From assembly GCA_019312705.1 (NCBI GenBank), contig JAFDCW010000429.1, positions 1 to 5,002 on the forward strand: a stretch of 5,002 nt of DNA, in the 5' to 3' direction. Shown here piece by piece: positions 1-5,002 of this stretch. This DNA comes from Deltaproteobacteria bacterium (GTDB lineage Bacteria > Myxococcota > Polyangia > Polyangiales > B10-G4). The notes beneath the pieces are model-generated. The model saw only the letters and a program-made list of their open reading frames with translations. It was not told where the DNA came from and ran no database searches. Every line of letters begins with the position of its first letter. Positions within the stretch are counted from its first letter, which is position 1. The position numbers and the translations under genes were made by a program.

Positions 1-772
1 CCGTCTCGACGGAGATGCCCGCGGCGTAGCAGTTGTGAACGACGACATCCTCAACCGTGGCCGACCGGCCTGCGCCGATGACGGTGATGCACGGCCGGGC
101 CGAATCCCCGACCCGCAGGTTGCGAATGGTCACATCGGCCCCCCCCGCCTCGACGACGCCGACCGTGTAGGTCTCGGCATCGAAGGTAAGCAGGGTCTCC
201 GCGACGCAAGCCCCCTGGAGCGTCACCCCGGCGGGGACGGACACTGCCTCGGGATAGGTGCCCTTGCCGACGGCGATGGTGGAGCCCGCCGCGGCGACAG
301 CTGTGGCTTCGCCGATGGTCCCGTATGGAGAGGCCTCGGTACCATCTCCGCTCGTCGCGCCGGCGAGCACGTACCAGACCGGTGCGTCCGCGGGCAAGTC
401 GACTGGGAAGTCCCCGGCAGGGCACTCCGTGCCGATGAGCGCGCAAGCGTCGGCGCCGGGAAAGAACGCCTCGTCGCGACCACAGGTCGGCCGCCCCGAC
501 GCGGGGAACGGCTCGCAGACGTCGAAGCCTTCACCCGTCGGCACGGCCCGCCAGCCCTCGGGGCAGGGGCCGAGGTTTGGTGGGATCGGCGCCTCGGGGG
601 TCGCCGGACCTCCCGCATCAGGCGCCGTGCCGTCCAGCGCCGCATCGCCCGCTCCGCCGTCCGGCCTCGAGGTGTCGTCGCCGCAGGCCGTCGCGCCCGA
701 CAGCGCGACCAGAATGGCCAAGATGGTCAGAATGGCCGGCGAAATGATGTTCCGGGGCAATGCCACCTTCAC
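1..772 (-). CDS. Beta-helix lipoprotein with Cys-rich N-terminal module (C-terminus beyond left edge)
   Basis: The first 257 residues of a predicted exported lipoprotein of unknown function are present. Residues 1-30 form a lipoprotein-type signal: a short basic start, a hydrophobic stretch rich in Ile/Leu/Ala, then SGATAC with Cys30 as the likely lipidated residue (Ala rather than Leu at -3, so the lipobox is imperfect). Residues 31-66 are a flexible Asp/Gly/Ala/Pro linker. Residues 70-117 are a Cys-rich module (Cys70, 86, 97, 110, 117) opening with CPEGWR and ending IGTECPAG. From about 131 the pattern WYVLAGATSGDGTEASPYGTIGEA, followed by repeated short V/I strands with Gly turns, marks a right-handed parallel beta-helix (DUF1565-like). 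This architecture is familiar from myxobacterial surface proteins; the role here is unknown. I chose the GTG at 770-772; in-frame GTGs at 779-781 and 764-766 are alternatives, none has a clear Shine-Dalgarno, and an in-frame TAA lies just upstream. It is third in a leftward gene series, 74 bp after the CoA-binding gene. Confidence 0.82.
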   Translation of the reverse strand, partial: MKVALPRNIISPAILTILAILVALSGATACGDDTSRPDGGAGDAALDGTAPDAGGPATPEAPIPPNLGPCPEGWRAVPTGEGFDVCEPFPASGRPTCGRDEAFFPGADACALIGTECPAGDFPVDLPADAPVWYVLAGATSGDGTEASPYGTIGEATAVAAAGSTIAVGKGTYPEAVSVPAGVTLQGACVAETLLTFDAETYTVGVVEAGGADVTIRNLRVGDSARPCITVIGAGRSATVEDVVVHNCYAAGISVET

Positions 773-806
773 ACAATACACGACCGCCGAGGATTACCCG
801 GATGGT

Positions 807-846
807 CGCGGCGAGGCTCGTACTGCCTACGAAGGCTCCCGCCGCG
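807..846 (-). other. Intercistronic stem-loop after the CoA-binding gene
   Basis: The 40 bases directly after the TGA of the CoA-binding gene can fold into an imperfect hairpin. The outer arms are CGCGGCG (807-813) and CGCCGCG (840-846), extendable by two G-C pairs across a one-base bulge at 814. An inner 5-bp hairpin pairs TCGTA (818-822) with TACGA (828-832) around the loop CTGCC. No T-run follows on the minus strand, so a classical intrinsic terminator is unlikely. It could be an mRNA-processing or 3'-end-protecting element between cistrons, or a weak attenuator before the lipoprotein gene. The fold is read by eye only, and GC-rich DNA makes chance stems common. Confidence 0.4.
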
Positions 847-1356
847 TCAGTAGAGCTCCCGGCGCTTCGCGTCCGGGTCGGTCTGGGGCGCTTTGCGGTA
901 GCTCCCGCTGAGTTTCAGCAGCGCCGTGTGAGCCACGCACTCGACGATCATGCCGTCCATGTAGTGCACCGGGCATCGGCCAATCTCGACGACCTTCATG
1001 CCGAGCTCCCGGGCCCGGGCGACGGCGTCCCGGTGGCCGGTCTGGAAGCTGAACCAAATGCGCCGGGCCCCGAGGCCATGGGCGACCTCGACAGCGTTCG
1101 TCGCGCTCCGGGGTTTGACCCAGATGATGGCGAGGTCCGAGCGGTCATCGGGGAGCTCGGCCGGGTCCGTATAGACCTTGCCGCCGGACTCTTTGCCGCG
1201 GCTCTCGGTGAGTCCGCCGAGGTCGAGGTAGTAGCCCTGTTGGCCTTTGCGTTTGCAACTGGCGTAGCTCATGGCGGGGAATCGCTCTTCTCGGCTGTCG
1301 CCGATGAAGAGGAAGGGCTCGGCGTTGCGGATGATGTCTTCGAGGGGGTGTGCCAT
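847..1356 (-). CDS. CoA-binding Rossmann-fold protein (YccU-like)
   Basis: A 169-residue cytosolic protein of the CoA-binding domain family (Pfam CoA_binding_2, related to the nucleotide-binding domain of succinyl-CoA synthetase). The Rossmann nucleotide loop is at residues 16-21 (LFIGDS). It is followed by the Tyr/Lys-rich segment 31-43, where relatives have the 'GY-V-PVNP' strand. The 'VYTDPAELPDD...DLAIIWV' stretch (61-80) matches the family's 'VY-SL-DIP---D-V-VF'. Residues 98-103 (RRIWFS) correspond to 'KALWLQ', and 127-131 (RCPVH) keep the conserved Arg-Cys-Pro near the C-terminus. Length is slightly above the usual 130-150 residues because of a charged tail, about 152-169. The ATG at 1354-1356 has a purine run AGAGAGAG (1363-1370) six bases upstream. 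It follows the parvulin lipoprotein gene by 25 bp and is probably co-transcribed with it. Family members have no well-settled reaction, so only nucleotide/CoA binding is predicted. Confidence 0.85.
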   Translation of the reverse strand: MAHPLEDIIRNAEPFLFIGDSREERFPAMSYASCKRKGQQGYYLDLGGLTESRGKESGGKVYTDPAELPDDRSDLAIIWVKPRSATNAVEVAHGLGARRIWFSFQTGHRDAVARARELGMKVVEIGRCPVHYMDGMIVECVAHTALLKLSGSYRKAPQTDPDAKRRELY

Positions 1357-1381
1357 GAGGGTCTCTCTCTTTGTCGATGGC

Positions 1382-2179
1382 TCAGTCGAGGCGCTGAATC
1401 ACGTGAAATCCGAACTCGGTCTCGACGGGCTCGCTGATCTCGTCGACCTCGAGGCCGAAGGCCGTTTCTTCGTATGCCGCGGCGAGGCGGCCCCGGCCGA
1501 CCTCCCCCATGTCACCGCCCCGGTCGGCCGAGCCGTCTTCGCTCTTCTCCTCGGCGATGGCGGCGAAGTCGGCGCCGTCGGCGATCAGCTCGCCGCGTAC
1601 TTCGCCGACGAGGGAGAGCGCTTCATCGCGGGTGCGGGTGATCTCTTCGGGGGCGTTGCGTGCGCCCTCGAATCGGATGAGCACGTGGCGCGTATGCACC
1701 TTCTCGACGGGGCACCGGCGCATGACGACCCAACCGTAGGGCGCCTCGACCGCCTCCGAGACTTGGCCAACGGACAAGTTGAAGAGCCCGTCCCGGATGG
1801 CGAGGTGCGGCGCGGGCCACTCGTCACGCAGGTAGGTGCCCATGAGCCCGCCCCGGGGCCCCGTCGACGAGGCGTCAGACTCGGCCCGGGCGATGGCCGC
1901 GAAGTCTTCTCCGCCATCGATGCGCGCACGCAGCTCCTCGGCCTTCAGCCGAGCCGCCGCCCGGTCCCGGGTGATGTCGTCGGACGCGTACTCGGCGCCG
2001 CTCCACGCGACGACGACCACTTCGGCGCACGCCTCGTTGGCGTTTGCCGGGGGTGCTTCGGCTTCTTCCGGCGTCACCTCTGGCTGCTCGGCAACGACGG
2101 GGTCGGCCGGAGCCGCAAGCTCGTCGTCACAAGCAGAAAGGGTCGAGAGCACTAGGAGGATCGTCGCGAAGGTTCGCAT
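1382..2179 (-). CDS. Lipoprotein with two parvulin-type peptidyl-prolyl isomerase domains
   Basis: A 265-residue exported lipoprotein likely to assist folding of envelope proteins, as PpiC/SurA/PrsA-type parvulins do. Residues 1-17 are a short signal ending in the lipobox LSAC, with Cys17 lipidated; Asp18 at +2 would signal inner-membrane retention under E. coli rules, which may not hold here. Residues 18-50 are a Pro/Glu/Ala linker. Domain 1 is about 52-156 and domain 2 about 161-265; each contains the parvulin pattern DFAAIA, then a Gly-rich turn ([20 protein letters not shown]), then 'F-L-VG-ISE-VE---G'. Domain 2 has both signature histidines (His165 in HVLIRF, His259 in FGFHVI) and looks active. 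At the aligned sites domain 1 has Val54 and Val151, suggesting a non-catalytic domain. I chose the ATG at 2177-2179 because the signal peptide starts there; an in-frame ATG at 2189-2191 would add four residues (MLRA). Neither has a strong ribosome site. It is the first gene of the leftward series. Confidence 0.88.
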   Translation of the reverse strand: MRTFATILLVLSTLSACDDELAAPADPVVAEQPEVTPEEAEAPPANANEACAEVVVVAWSGAEYASDDITRDRAAARLKAEELRARIDGGEDFAAIARAESDASSTGPRGGLMGTYLRDEWPAPHLAIRDGLFNLSVGQVSEAVEAPYGWVVMRRCPVEKVHTRHVLIRFEGARNAPEEITRTRDEALSLVGEVRGELIADGADFAAIAEEKSEDGSADRGGDMGEVGRGRLAAAYEETAFGLEVDEISEPVETEFGFHVIQRLD

Positions 2180-2223
2180 GGCGCGCAGCATACCGGTTCT
2201 GGCGAGGGCGCGGCACCACCCGG

Positions 2224-2238
2224 GTGACGGACCGTCAC
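2224..2238. promoter_or_regulatory. Perfect palindrome, candidate operator upstream of the parvulin lipoprotein gene
   Basis: GTGACGG-A-CCGTCAC is a perfect inverted repeat with 7-bp arms and a single central base. It lies 45-59 bp upstream of the isomerase ATG (2179), in a non-coding region between divergent genes. Size and symmetry fit a site for a dimeric helix-turn-helix regulator, placed where it could overlap or flank the leftward promoter. I recognise no specific regulator for this sequence, and no convincing -35/-10 pair is visible next to it. Confidence 0.4.
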
Positions 2239-2321
2239 GGCCCTTCGCGCAAGACTTGCCCGGCGTGCGATACGGCCCCCTTCGAAAGCGCATATGCACG
2301 CGAAATCGGGCCCAACGCCGT

Positions 2322-2337
2322 TGGCACGCCACTCGCT
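2322..2337 (+). promoter_or_regulatory. Candidate sigma-54 (-24/-12) promoter for the 139-aa membrane protein gene
   Basis: TGGCACG-CCAC-TCGCT matches the sigma-54 consensus TGGCACG-N4-TTGCW at 11 of its 12 defined positions; the one mismatch is C for the first-half T of TTGC. The invariant GG (2323-2324) and GC (2335-2336) have the exact required spacing. It points right, and transcription would begin near 2348, giving a leader of about 105 nt before the ATG at 2454. A gene read from such a promoter would depend on RpoN and an enhancer-binding ATPase; no clear activator site was recognised upstream. Confidence 0.5.
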
Positions 2338-2453
2338 CTACCGCCGGACCAGCACAAACGAACGGTCATCCACCGCGGGCCTCTGCCCTCGACCACGGAT
2401 GCCCTTACCGCATGCGGCGCAGATGCCGGCGTGCCCGAAAGCGGAATAAACAC

Positions 2454-2873
2454 ATGGTCTACGGAATCACCCTCATCCTCCTCAGCCTGCTCGCCGTCCC
2501 GTCGCTCATCCTCTCCAAGCGCCCGGACGCCAAGCAGCTCCTCGACAAGGTCGCCCCCTACCAGGGCTGGATGGGCCTGGCGTTTTGCTTCTGGGGCCTC
2601 TGGGGAATCATCAGCGCCGTGATGAACATCAGCCTGCTGTCGGCCTTCCCGATCTGGTGGGCGACCTGGGTCGCCGCCAGCCTCGTCGAAGCGGTCCTCG
2701 GGTTCATGCTCGGCTACGGAGTGATCAACAAGATGGTCCTGTCCAAAAACGAAGCGGCCAAGGAGAAGGGCGCCCAACTGCTCGCCAAGCTCGCACCGAT
2801 TCAGGGCAAGTTGGGCATCGCCGGCATCGCGGTCGGCGGCTGGACCATCGTGGCGAGCCTGGTCTTCTCGTAA
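2454..2873 (+). CDS. Four-helix integral membrane protein of unknown function with internal duplication
   Basis: A 139-residue inner-membrane protein whose family I do not recognise. Predicted helices are about 2-20, 40-62, 66-91 and 119-138, with polar loops at 21-38 and 93-118 probably on the cytoplasmic side (Lys/Arg-rich). The two halves repeat: residues 28-56 align without gaps to 108-136, with 13 of 29 identical, including QLL-K-AP-QG and a later G-W. Each unit is thus helix, amphipathic Lys-rich loop ending in AP-QG, then a Gly-rich helix. Trp residues cluster at 47-50 and 68-72 near the membrane edges. The ATG at 2454 is preceded by GCGGAA (2441-2446), a modest ribosome site, and hydrophobic sequence begins at once, supporting this start. 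It stands alone, divergent from the isomerase gene, behind a candidate sigma-54 promoter and ahead of a stem-loop terminator, so it is probably monocistronic. A small transporter, channel or membrane-organising role is possible, but nothing in the sequence decides it. Confidence 0.85.
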   Translation: MVYGITLILLSLLAVPSLILSKRPDAKQLLDKVAPYQGWMGLAFCFWGLWGIISAVMNISLLSAFPIWWATWVAASLVEAVLGFMLGYGVINKMVLSKNEAAKEKGAQLLAKLAPIQGKLGIAGIAVGGWTIVASLVFS

Positions 2874-2893
2874 GCGCCCCCGGGGGCACAGCG

Positions 2894-2930
2894 GAACACC
2901 CGGAAGCAACATGCTTTCGGGTGTTCTTTC
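2894..2930 (+). terminator. Intrinsic-type terminator after the membrane protein gene
   Basis: A 14-bp stem (2894-2907 pairing with 2913-2926, one G-T wobble) closes the five-base loop AACAT. On the plus strand it is followed by the short T-rich tail TTTCGTT. It begins 20 bp after the TAA of the 139-residue membrane protein. The stem is long and contains A-T pairs, unusual in this GC-rich sequence, which supports selection rather than chance. The facing gene (2994-3962) ends on the other side, so the same hairpin may also act on leftward transcripts, although no T-run follows on that strand. Confidence 0.75.
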
Positions 2931-2993
2931 GTTGAACGGCAGCTGCTTGGCGGGCCAATCGGGCAAGCCCTTGGGACCGCAAACGCCATAGCG

Positions 2994-3962
2994 TCAGAAG
3001 TCGACGCGAACGTGCTTCACGGGCACCTTCGTCGACTCGATGCGGCCGCCGAGGCTGAACCACTTGAGCCAGCCCATGACCGGGTCCGGAGGGGTTTTGC
3101 CCGCGACGAAGACGTCGGTCGCCGCCTCGACATAGCGCTCGAGGATCTTGCGCGCGAAGACCTCCCCGGCCCGCGGCGTCGCGAAGGCGGGGCGACCCGT
3201 ATAGGCGGGGAACGGACGTAGCGCCGGCCAGCCCAGGGCGTCGGCGGCGAAGCTCATCTCTTGGGCCGTCTCCTTGGCGCCGAAAAGACCCACCACCTTG
3301 GACAAGAACGCCACCGAGCCCACCCGGCCGAAGGGCGGGCAGGGCTGCAATTCGTCGAGGCGCCCCGAGACGTGGGCCCTTGCGTAGTGCAGGGCGAGGG
3401 ACGTCTCGAAGAAGCCGGCGTGAAAGTCCATGCGCAGGCCGTCGATCATCGCCTGGCGGTGCTCGTCGGGGACCTCGGCGAAGGCGTCGCGGTAGCGCTC
3501 GGCGTCGAGGTGGACCATTTCGCGGAGCACGATGTGGAACGGTGCCAGCGCGGGGAGGTTCGCCGCGCGAAAGAGGTCGACGCCGTCCTGGATCGCGAGG
3601 TTGTGCAGCGCCGAGCCGTGGAAAGTATTCAAGACGGCGCGCTGGGCCCCGAGCTCGATGAGCGCGCGGCAGCTCTCCTTCACGATCGTTCGCACGTTGC
3701 CAAACTTCAAACGCCGCGAGCCCGGGCCGCTTGTCGGCTCGACGCCGCACTCGACCGGCTCGGCGAGAAGGACCTCGCAGTCGAGTTCCGTCGCGAGGCG
3801 CCCTGCGAAGTCGGCCATCAAGCCGTGGCCGATCAGTCGGTCGCAGCCGAGGGGCAGGTGCGGGCCGTGGAACTCGACCGGATCGAAGCTGAGGAAGACG
3901 AGAGCCCCGTCCCCGAGCTTCTGCCGGGCCTCGTGGTGGGGCAGGTCGAAGAGCCGAATCAC
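2994..3962 (-). CDS. Creatininase-family metal-dependent amidohydrolase
   Basis: A 322-residue cytosolic enzyme of the creatininase family, whose members (creatininase, MftE, formamide hydrolases of pyrimidine and riboflavin pathways) hydrolyse C-N bonds with two divalent metals. The first metal motif is at residues 29-41: VEFHGPHLPLGCD, keeping Glu30, His32 and Asp41, although the usual 'EQHGPH' Gln is Phe31. NTFHG (112-116) replaces the common NGHGGN and supplies His115. HAGFFETS (181-188) keeps the late Glu186, but the usual HAGE glutamate is Phe184. All main ligands therefore remain, so it is probably active, but the changed pocket suggests a substrate other than creatinine. The protein is longer than the usual ~240-270 residues, with an extra C-terminal region from about 235. 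The start is a GTG (3960-3962) eight residues before the family homology; no Shine-Dalgarno is evident. It lies back to back with an FAD oxidase gene and may share a pathway with it. Confidence 0.85.
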   Translation of the reverse strand: MIRLFDLPHHEARQKLGDGALVFLSFDPVEFHGPHLPLGCDRLIGHGLMADFAGRLATELDCEVLLAEPVECGVEPTSGPGSRRLKFGNVRTIVKESCRALIELGAQRAVLNTFHGSALHNLAIQDGVDLFRAANLPALAPFHIVLREMVHLDAERYRDAFAEVPDEHRQAMIDGLRMDFHAGFFETSLALHYARAHVSGRLDELQPCPPFGRVGSVAFLSKVVGLFGAKETAQEMSFAADALGWPALRPFPAYTGRPAFATPRAGEVFARKILERYVEAATDVFVAGKTPPDPVMGWLKWFSLGGRIESTKVPVKHVRVDF

Positions 3963-4008
3963 GCGCGCATCATGGCACCGTCCGACGCCATGTGAACAGA
4001 TACACGGC

Positions 4009-4018
4009 CGTTCGAACG
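4009..4018. promoter_or_regulatory. 10-bp palindrome in the divergent intergenic region
   Basis: CGTTCGAACG is a perfect palindrome midway between the divergent starts at 3962 and 4053. It could be an operator half-shared by both genes, but it is short and no flanking -35/-10 elements or matching second copy were recognised. Treated as a weak regulatory candidate only. Confidence 0.2.
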
Positions 4019-4036
4019 CGCTATCGTCCCGCGCCT

Positions 4037-4045
4037 AGGGGGAGA
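4037..4045 (+). promoter_or_regulatory. Strong ribosome binding site for the FAD oxidase gene
   Basis: AGGGGGAGA contains a GGGGAG core ending eight bases before the ATG at 4053. It is the clearest Shine-Dalgarno in the window and fixes the oxidase start at 4053, even though that leaves about 90 residues before the recognisable FAD domain. The in-frame ATGs at 4077, 4113 and 4119 have no comparable site. Confidence 0.7.
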
Positions 4046-4052
4046 TTGTGGC

Positions 4053-5002
4053 ATGCCTGATTCGTTTTTCTCTCGGATGGCGTCGGCTCTCGGCGTCAAC
4101 GGCAACGGGGATATGCGCATGGAGGCCCGGTCCCTCGTGAACCGGGCCCTCACCGGCGACGAGGTCTCGAGGCAACACCTGCGCGACCTCATCGACGGCT
4201 CGCCGAGAGATCTCGAGGCGGTGCTCCGTGACGCGTCGACGGACGCCGGCATGCACAAGCGCGCCCGCCGGTCGGCGGTCCGCCCCCCCGCGGCGACGGC
4301 GACGGGCGTCTCCCCGCACTGGGAATCGCGCGAGACGTACGAGGGCGATCAGGACGTGGTGGTCATGCAGCCTCTCAGGCTCTACGAGCCCGAGACCCTC
4401 GATGACCTGGTCTTCATCGTGAAGAAGGCCGAAGAGCTCGGTCATACGGTCAAGGCCCTCGGCGCCGGATGTTCCTACTCCGGGGCAAACGCGACGTCGG
4501 GATTCCTCGTGGACATGGAGGGCCTCGACGCGATGCTGCCCATCGACGCCGCCGCGCTTCATCCCGGCGACCACGCGACCCTGCGGCGCTTTCAGGGCGG
4601 TGCCCGCCTCGATCAGATCAGCGAACACCTGAAGCAGGACGACCTGGCCCTCGAGAATATGGGCGGCCTCCTGCAGCTGAGCTTCGTCGGCGCCGCGACC
4701 ACGGGCACCCACGGCTCCGGCGTGCGCCTCGGCAACATGGCGAGCCAAATCGTCTCGATGGTCGTGGTCGGCTCCGGCGGCACGGTCTACCGCGTCGAGC
4801 CAAAGCACGGCATCACGAATCCCAGCGGGTGGGACGAGCCCCTCGTCGATCACCTGAAGCAAGACGACGAACTCTTCCACTCCCTCCGGGTGAGCGTCGG
4901 GGCCCTCGGCCTCATCTACTCGGTCACGGTGCGCACCGTGCCGCTGACCAACCTCCGAGAGGTGCGCTGGGAGATGGGCTGGCAGGAAGCCCGCGAGCGC
5001 CT
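4053..5002 (+). CDS. FAD-linked oxidase, sugar-lactone/alditol oxidase-like (C-terminus beyond right edge)
   Basis: The first 316 residues of a VAO/PCMH-fold flavoenzyme resembling D-arabinono-1,4-lactone, L-gulonolactone and alditol oxidases, which oxidise sugar alcohols or aldonolactones and reduce O2 or another acceptor. The FAD-binding domain starts near residue 105 (QPLRLYEPETLDDL). The loop VKALGAGCSYSG (133-144) matches the family's 'R--G-GHS', but Cys140 takes the place of the His that carries covalent FAD in many relatives. GAATTGTHGSG (213-223) is the classic pyrophosphate-binding signature, followed by 'QIVSMVVVG', and VGALGLIYSVTVRTVPL (282-298) closes the FAD domain as in the family. 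The substrate-binding domain lies beyond the edge. The N-terminal ~90 residues are charged and helical (MEARSLVNRALTGDEVSR and similar) with no signal peptide and no recognised homology. The start is fixed by the ribosome site at 4037-4045. It is divergent from the amidohydrolase gene 90 bp away. The exact substrate cannot be read from this fragment. Confidence 0.85.
   Translation, partial: MPDSFFSRMASALGVNGNGDMRMEARSLVNRALTGDEVSRQHLRDLIDGSPRDLEAVLRDASTDAGMHKRARRSAVRPPAATATGVSPHWESRETYEGDQDVVVMQPLRLYEPETLDDLVFIVKKAEELGHTVKALGAGCSYSGANATSGFLVDMEGLDAMLPIDAAALHPGDHATLRRFQGGARLDQISEHLKQDDLALENMGGLLQLSFVGAATTGTHGSGVRLGNMASQIVSMVVVGSGGTVYRVEPKHGITNPSGWDEPLVDHLKQDDELFHSLRVSVGALGLIYSVTVRTVPLTNLREVRWEMGWQEARER

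Noticed and set aside
1271..2155. Long plus-strand open frame (294 codons) across the isomerase gene
   Set aside because: It is opposite the parvulin gene, which has clear domains; its translation is low-complexity Ala/Gly/Arg/Asp/Val typical of an antisense shadow in GC-rich DNA.
2290..2297. Palindrome GCATATGC in the divergent intergenic region
   Set aside because: Eight bases is too short to support a site without repeats or conservation.
2180..2332. N-terminal extension of the isomerase up to an upstream start
   Set aside because: It would put 51 Arg-rich residues before a clear lipoprotein signal peptide and run through the palindrome; a start at 2179 (or 2191) fits far better.
2180..2453. 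Possible small gene or tRNA in the 274-bp intergenic region
   Set aside because: No cloverleaf or convincing short coding frame with a ribosome site was seen; the region is better explained as control DNA.
2876..2887. Perfect palindrome GCCCCCGGGGGC just after the membrane protein stop
   Set aside because: It is simple C/G sequence with no loop, likely by chance in this composition; the adjacent 14-bp stem-loop is the credible terminator.
2725..3750. Long minus-strand open frame (341 codons) overlapping the amidohydrolase and membrane protein genes
   Set aside because: Its product is Arg/Pro/Gly-rich with no motifs and overlaps two recognisable genes in other frames, so it is a compositional artefact.
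3991..4005. TGTG...CAC pattern resembling a CRP/FNR-type site
   Set aside because: Only three outer bases of each arm match; the spacing and inner bases do not fit either consensus.
4035..4880. Minus-strand open frame (281 codons) across the FAD oxidase
   Set aside because: The plus strand encodes the TGTHGSG flavin motif and has a strong ribosome site; the antisense product is His/Arg/Val-rich without domains.

Overview
The window is GC-rich chromosomal DNA carrying six protein-coding genes, two of them cut by the window edges. No RNA genes, CRISPR arrays, insertion sequences or phage genes are visible. The style suggests a myxobacterial-type organism (Myxococcota / former Deltaproteobacteria). 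The clues are two lipoproteins with Ala/Pro/Asp/Gly-rich linkers, a Cys-rich 'CPEGW' module joined to a parallel beta-helix, strong third-position G/C, and a good sigma-54-type promoter. The taxonomic call is inference from these traits, not from a marker gene.

Left block, minus strand (1-2179): three genes read leftwards. The first is a lipoprotein with two parvulin-type peptidyl-prolyl isomerase domains (1382-2179). After 25 bp comes a small CoA-binding Rossmann-fold protein (847-1356). After a further 74 bp, which hold a stem-loop, comes a cell-envelope lipoprotein that starts a right-handed beta-helix and runs off the left edge (1-772). The spacing fits one transcript, perhaps with reduced read-through at the hairpin. 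Two of the three products are predicted exported lipoproteins, so envelope assembly is a plausible common theme, but the CoA-binding protein is cytosolic and its partner is unknown.

Middle (2180-2993): a 274-bp divergent intergenic region holds a perfect 15-nt palindrome near the isomerase gene and a near-consensus sigma-54 promoter facing right. The promoter precedes a 139-residue four-helix membrane protein (2454-2873) of unknown function that is visibly an internal duplication. A strong stem-loop terminator follows it.

Right block (2994-5002): a creatininase-family metal-dependent amidohydrolase on the minus strand (2994-3962) lies back to back with an FAD-linked sugar-lactone/alditol-oxidase-like enzyme on the plus strand (4053 to beyond the right edge). 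The 90-bp gap between them contains a 10-bp palindrome and a strong ribosome binding site for the oxidase.

No obviously new multi-gene system is seen. The points most worth following are the duplicated membrane protein under its own sigma-54-like promoter, the parvulin whose first domain has lost both signature histidines, and the oxidase with Cys where its relatives attach FAD through His.
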